Assembly (NCBI GenBank): GCA_965247175.1
Contig: OZ252006.1
Location: forward strand, 1,116,001-1,180,000
DNA length: 64,000 nucleotides
Direction: 5' to 3'
DNA from: JANQMX01 sp965247175
GTDB taxonomy: Bacteria > Pseudomonadota > Alphaproteobacteria > Kiloniellales > DSM-21159
This document shows, one piece after another, positions 61,199 through 64,000 of the stretch. A program made the translations under genes and the position numbers. Numbering within the stretch: the stretch's first letter is position 1; every line of letters begins with the position of its first letter. The notes beneath the pieces are model-generated. The model was given only the letters and a program-made list of their open reading frames with translations. It was not told where the DNA came from and did no database searches.

Positions 61199-62098
61199 TT
61201 GGACAAGGATGTTGCGGTACTTGAGGCCGAAGTCTTCTCGGCCGTGCCGGAGGAATTCCGTCTTTCCGATCGACGGTCCGGCTGGGTCGATGCCAATAAG
61301 CCGGGCGCCAGCCTGCATTCTTTTCTCGAAGGCCCCGCGTTCGCGCCGGACGGTGCGCTTTGGGTCGTCGACATCCCTTACGGCCGCATCTTCCGGATCG
61401 CGCCGGACGGCAGCTGGTCCTTGCAAGCCCAGTACGACGGCTGGCCGAACGGCATGCGCTGGCATGCGAAACACGGTCTCTGCATTGCAGACTACAAGCG
61501 CGGCATCCTGCGGCTGGACCCGGACAGCGGCGGCTTAGACCCGATTTTCGAATCCCGACGCAGCGAAGGCTTCAAAGGCTGCAACGACCTTTGGTTCGCC
61601 AAGGACGGCACCCTGTTCTTTACCGATCAGGGGCAGACGGGTCTGCACGATCCCTCGGGTCGGGTCTATCGCTCCCGCCCGGCATTGCAGGACCTGGAGA
61701 TGCTGATCGGCAATGCGCCGAGCCCGAACGGTTTGGTCACCGATCTGTCGGACCGGGCCTTGTTCGTTGCCATGACGCGGTCCTGCGAGGTCTGGCGCTT
61801 GCCGCTCTTTGCCACGGGCACCTCCAAAGTGCAGCTCTTCGCCCGGCTGCCGGCCGGAACCAGCGGACCCGACGGCATGGCCTTGGACGACGCCGGCAAT
61901 CTCTATGTCTGTCATGCCAGCCGGGGCACGGTGTTCGTCTTCGACCCGATCGGCGACGAGATCGCACGGGTGGACTGCCGTCACATCGGCATGTCGACGA
62001 CTAACCTGGCCTTCGGCGGCGAAGGAGGGAGAGACCTCTTCATCACGGTCTCTGACGTCGGTGCCATAGCCAAGGTCCGCCTGCCGGCGCTATCCTAG
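61199..62098 (+). CDS. SMP-30/gluconolactonase-like protein
   Basis: The product has 299 residues from a TTG (61199). The six-bladed propeller motifs are visible: FLEGPAFAPDGALWVVDI, DGWPNGMRWHAKHGLCIADY, NDLWFAKDGTLFFTDQG, PNGLVTDLSDRALFVAMT and TSGPDGMALDDAGNLYVCH. Family members are metal-dependent lactonases. It lies at the end of the TAXI-TRAP operon, so it may open a lactone form of the imported compound. Confidence 0.83.
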   Translation: MDKDVAVLEAEVFSAVPEEFRLSDRRSGWVDANKPGASLHSFLEGPAFAPDGALWVVDIPYGRIFRIAPDGSWSLQAQYDGWPNGMRWHAKHGLCIADYKRGILRLDPDSGGLDPIFESRRSEGFKGCNDLWFAKDGTLFFTDQGQTGLHDPSGRVYRSRPALQDLEMLIGNAPSPNGLVTDLSDRALFVAMTRSCEVWRLPLFATGTSKVQLFARLPAGTSGPDGMALDDAGNLYVCHASRGTVFVFDPIGDEIARVDCRHIGMSTTNLAFGGEGGRDLFITVSDVGAIAKVRLPALS

Positions 62099-62273
62099 TC
62101 ACCTCGTGCACTAGGGCTTTCGACATCGTTGACGGCATTCAGGACAGAACACGCTGACGCCTGCGACCGTGACGTCGTTGCCGCCCGTCTTCTAGTGACA
62201 ACCGACTTTCCTTCGCCCACTTGGGGCGCATACTTTTGGGACGCTCGCCAAGTGCGGATGCAGTCAGACCGAG

Positions 62274-63032
62274 GTGACACCCGATCCGAGCCGCCCCGTG
62301 AGCGATCTTAGCGCCTTCGTCCAAATCTTGATCTATGCGTGCCTGCCCGCCGCCGGCAGCCTGATCGGTGCCATCCTGGCCGAGTTCGCAAGACCGCCGC
62401 GCTGGGTGATCGGGGCCGCGCTGCACGGCGCCGCCGGCATCGCCGTCGCCCTTATCACCGTCGACCTGATGCCGCGCGTGCTCACCGGACTTTCCGTCTC
62501 GGCAATGCTGCCCGCCTTTCTCGTCGGCGCGCTCGCCTCGCTGGGTCTCGCCTACGGCATCCGCAGCCTTTATCGCGGATCGCGTCACGCGGTCGGGGCC
62601 TTCATGGTCTACGGCGCCATCGGCGCCGACCTCTTTGCAGACGGGCTGGTGACAGGCGCCGGATCGGCCGCCGCGCTCAGCCTAGGCCTGCTGCTTGCGG
62701 CCTCCCAACTGGTTGCAAACATCCCGGGTGGCTATGCTGCAGGCGCCAATCTGCATGCGCGTGTGCCGTCTCGGCGGGTTCGGCTGCTCACGGCGGCGAT
62801 GATCACTCTGCCGATCTTCGTGAGCGCCGCAGGCGGCTATTTCCTGCTGCGTGAGGCGTCTCAGCCAGTCCAATCAGGTGCGCTCGCCTTCATTATTGGC
62901 CTGCTCATGCTGACGACGATCGAGGACATGGTTGCCGAGGGTGACGCGCCACGCCCACCGCGCTGGAGCTCCACGCTGGCTTTTGCCGCTGGCTTTGCCG
63001 GACTTGCCTTGTTTTCGAGCTACATGGGATGA
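62274..63032 (+). CDS. ZIP-like membrane protein
   Basis: The product has 252 residues with about eight TM segments; the layout recalls ZIP-family metal transporters (GAGSAAALSLGLLLAASQLVANIPGGYAAGANL, TTIEDMVAEGDAP), but the usual His-rich loop and HEG motif are altered. Starts at GTG 62274 and GTG 62298 are both possible. Function remains uncertain. Confidence 0.6.
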   Translation: MTPDPSRPVSDLSAFVQILIYACLPAAGSLIGAILAEFARPPRWVIGAALHGAAGIAVALITVDLMPRVLTGLSVSAMLPAFLVGALASLGLAYGIRSLYRGSRHAVGAFMVYGAIGADLFADGLVTGAGSAAALSLGLLLAASQLVANIPGGYAAGANLHARVPSRRVRLLTAAMITLPIFVSAAGGYFLLREASQPVQSGALAFIIGLLMLTTIEDMVAEGDAPRPPRWSSTLAFAAGFAGLALFSSYMG

Positions 63033-63183
63033 GCGCATCTCTCATGCCCGCGTCATGGCGCGGCGGCAGACGCGATGCGTCCTTTGAAGACTGCATCCAC
63101 ACTCCAGTCGTGACAGCAGCCCTATGCCTGGATAAGCCTCGCCGCAAAGGAACACTCGATAAGAAGAAGGGGAGGGGAAAGCC

Positions 63184-64000
63184 ATGCCAGAAACCAAACC
63201 GATCGTGGTCGTCACCCGCAAGCTGCCGGAAGCGGTCGAGGCGCGGGTGGCCCGCGATTACGAAGGCCGCTTCAATCCGACGGACAAGCTCTACAGCGCC
63301 GATGAGCTGATCGCGCTCTGCGAGGGCGCGAGCTTCATCATGCCCTGCCACACGGAGAAGCTGACGGCCGAGGTCATTGCCCGGCTGCCGGAGAGCGTGA
63401 GGGCGATCTGCAACTTCTCGGTCGGCTACGACCACGTGGATGTCGCTGCGGCCAAGGCGAGAGGCCTGATCGTCACAAACACGCCGGATGTCCTGAGCGA
63501 CGCCACGGCCGAGATCGCGATGCTGTTGATGCTCGGCGCGGCACGCCGGGCCAGCGAAGGCGAGCGCCTGGTGCGCAGCCGCGGATGGAAGGACTGGAGC
63601 CCGGCCTTCATGGTCGGCCGGCAGGTGACCGGCAAGCGGGTCGGCATCGTCGGCATGGGGCGAGTCGGCCAAGTCTTCGCCGACCGCGCCCGCGGCTTCG
63701 CCATGGAGATCCATTATCACAATCGCAGCCGACTGGCGCCGGAGAGCGAGCAGGGTGCCGTCTTCCACCCGCGGCTGGAGGACATGCTGCCCGAGGTGGA
63801 CTACTTGTCGCTCCACTGCCCGGCGACCCCGGACACCAAAGGGCTCTTGAACGCCAACCGACTCGCGCTGCTGCCCCCAGGCGCCATCGTCGTCAACACC
63901 GCGCGCGGCGCCCTGGTCGACGACGAGGCACTGATTGCCGCGCTGAAGAGCGGGCATATCGCCGCCGCGGGCCTCGATGTCTTCAACGATGAGCCCGGCG
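63184..64000 (+). CDS. D-2-hydroxyacid dehydrogenase, 3' truncated by window
   Basis: The first 272 residues are visible. The ATG at 63184 follows GGGGAGGGGAAAGCC. The family pattern is present: the nucleotide-binding GxGxxG as VGIVGMGRVGQVFADRA, the substrate-side FSVGYDHVDV and the catalytic Arg in VVNTARGALVDDEAL, with the Glu and His beyond the window edge. Glyoxylate/hydroxypyruvate or a similar alpha-keto acid is the likely substrate. Confidence 0.87.
   Translation, partial: MPETKPIVVVTRKLPEAVEARVARDYEGRFNPTDKLYSADELIALCEGASFIMPCHTEKLTAEVIARLPESVRAICNFSVGYDHVDVAAAKARGLIVTNTPDVLSDATAEIAMLLMLGAARRASEGERLVRSRGWKDWSPAFMVGRQVTGKRVGIVGMGRVGQVFADRARGFAMEIHYHNRSRLAPESEQGAVFHPRLEDMLPEVDYLSLHCPATPDTKGLLNANRLALLPPGAIVVNTARGALVDDEALIAALKSGHIAAAGLDVFNDEPG

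Noticed and set aside
1..64000. CRISPR arrays, prophage or insertion-sequence genes
   Set aside because: No regularly spaced short repeats, integrase, transposase or phage structural protein was seen on either strand.

Overview
The window reads as chromosome of a GC-rich marine-type alphaproteobacterium, probably Rhodospirillales or Kiloniellales in the broad sense. This is inferred from gene content: two kinds of TRAP transporter, a class GN sortase with its VIT/vWA partner, PEP-CTERM proteins, a ProXVW-type importer, a DUF1289 protein and a SABATH-like methyltransferase pair. No rRNA, phage module, transposase or CRISPR array was seen. One intact tRNA gene is present (tRNA-Ser, anticodon TGA).

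Layout. 1-677: end of a phytanoyl-CoA dioxygenase-like gene. 845-1960: AraC-type regulator. 2079-4495: four tandem PEP-CTERM surface proteins on the minus strand. 4792-8538: Nit1-like amidase, DUF1289 protein, MFS pump, MpaB-like protein. 8706-11533: dedicated sortase and its VIT/vWA substrate. 11718-16357: K+/H+ antiporter and a DctPQM TRAP transporter. 16621-20529: small proteins, two NTF2-like proteins, a fifth PEP-CTERM protein and a thioredoxin-like protein. 20720-26142: cupins, a carnitine-dehydrogenase-like enzyme, regulator, MFS and a secreted hydrolase. 26315-32923: a likely five-gene operon (PLP sulfur-lyase family enzyme, Asp/Glu racemase, ProX-, ProV- and ProW-like importer) with a divergent LysR regulator. 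33092-38591: two NTF2-like proteins, periplasmic asparaginase, two SABATH-like carboxyl methyltransferases and an O-methyltransferase. 38661-47528: membrane proteins, nitroreductase, nucleosidase, methyltransferase, barstar-like protein, DUF3179 and VOC proteins.

Accessory region 47612-54959. A tRNA-Ser gene has a degenerate 72-bp copy of its 3' part 947 bp away, with a small lipoprotein gene between. Next to it a cobalamin/siroheme chelatase-family gene (cbiX) is followed by about 5.3 kb of foreign-looking DNA, and the 3' end of a diverged second cbiX copy lies on the far side. The insert is locally very AT-rich and carries a three-gene RiPP cluster: a GrrA/OscA-like precursor whose C-terminus is seven aromatic-X-Asn triplets, a radical SAM/SPASM maturase of the cyclophane-forming (triceptide) type, and a 1137-residue membrane-anchored protein I do not recognise. 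This is the most interesting system in the window.

54956-64000: a probable catabolic unit (HMG-CoA-lyase-like enzyme, CaiB-type CoA transferase, IclR regulator, TAXI-TRAP importer, SMP-30 lactonase-like protein). The heptamer TGTTCTA occurs in both of its divergent promoter regions. The window ends with a ZIP-like membrane protein and a 2-hydroxyacid dehydrogenase cut by the window edge.
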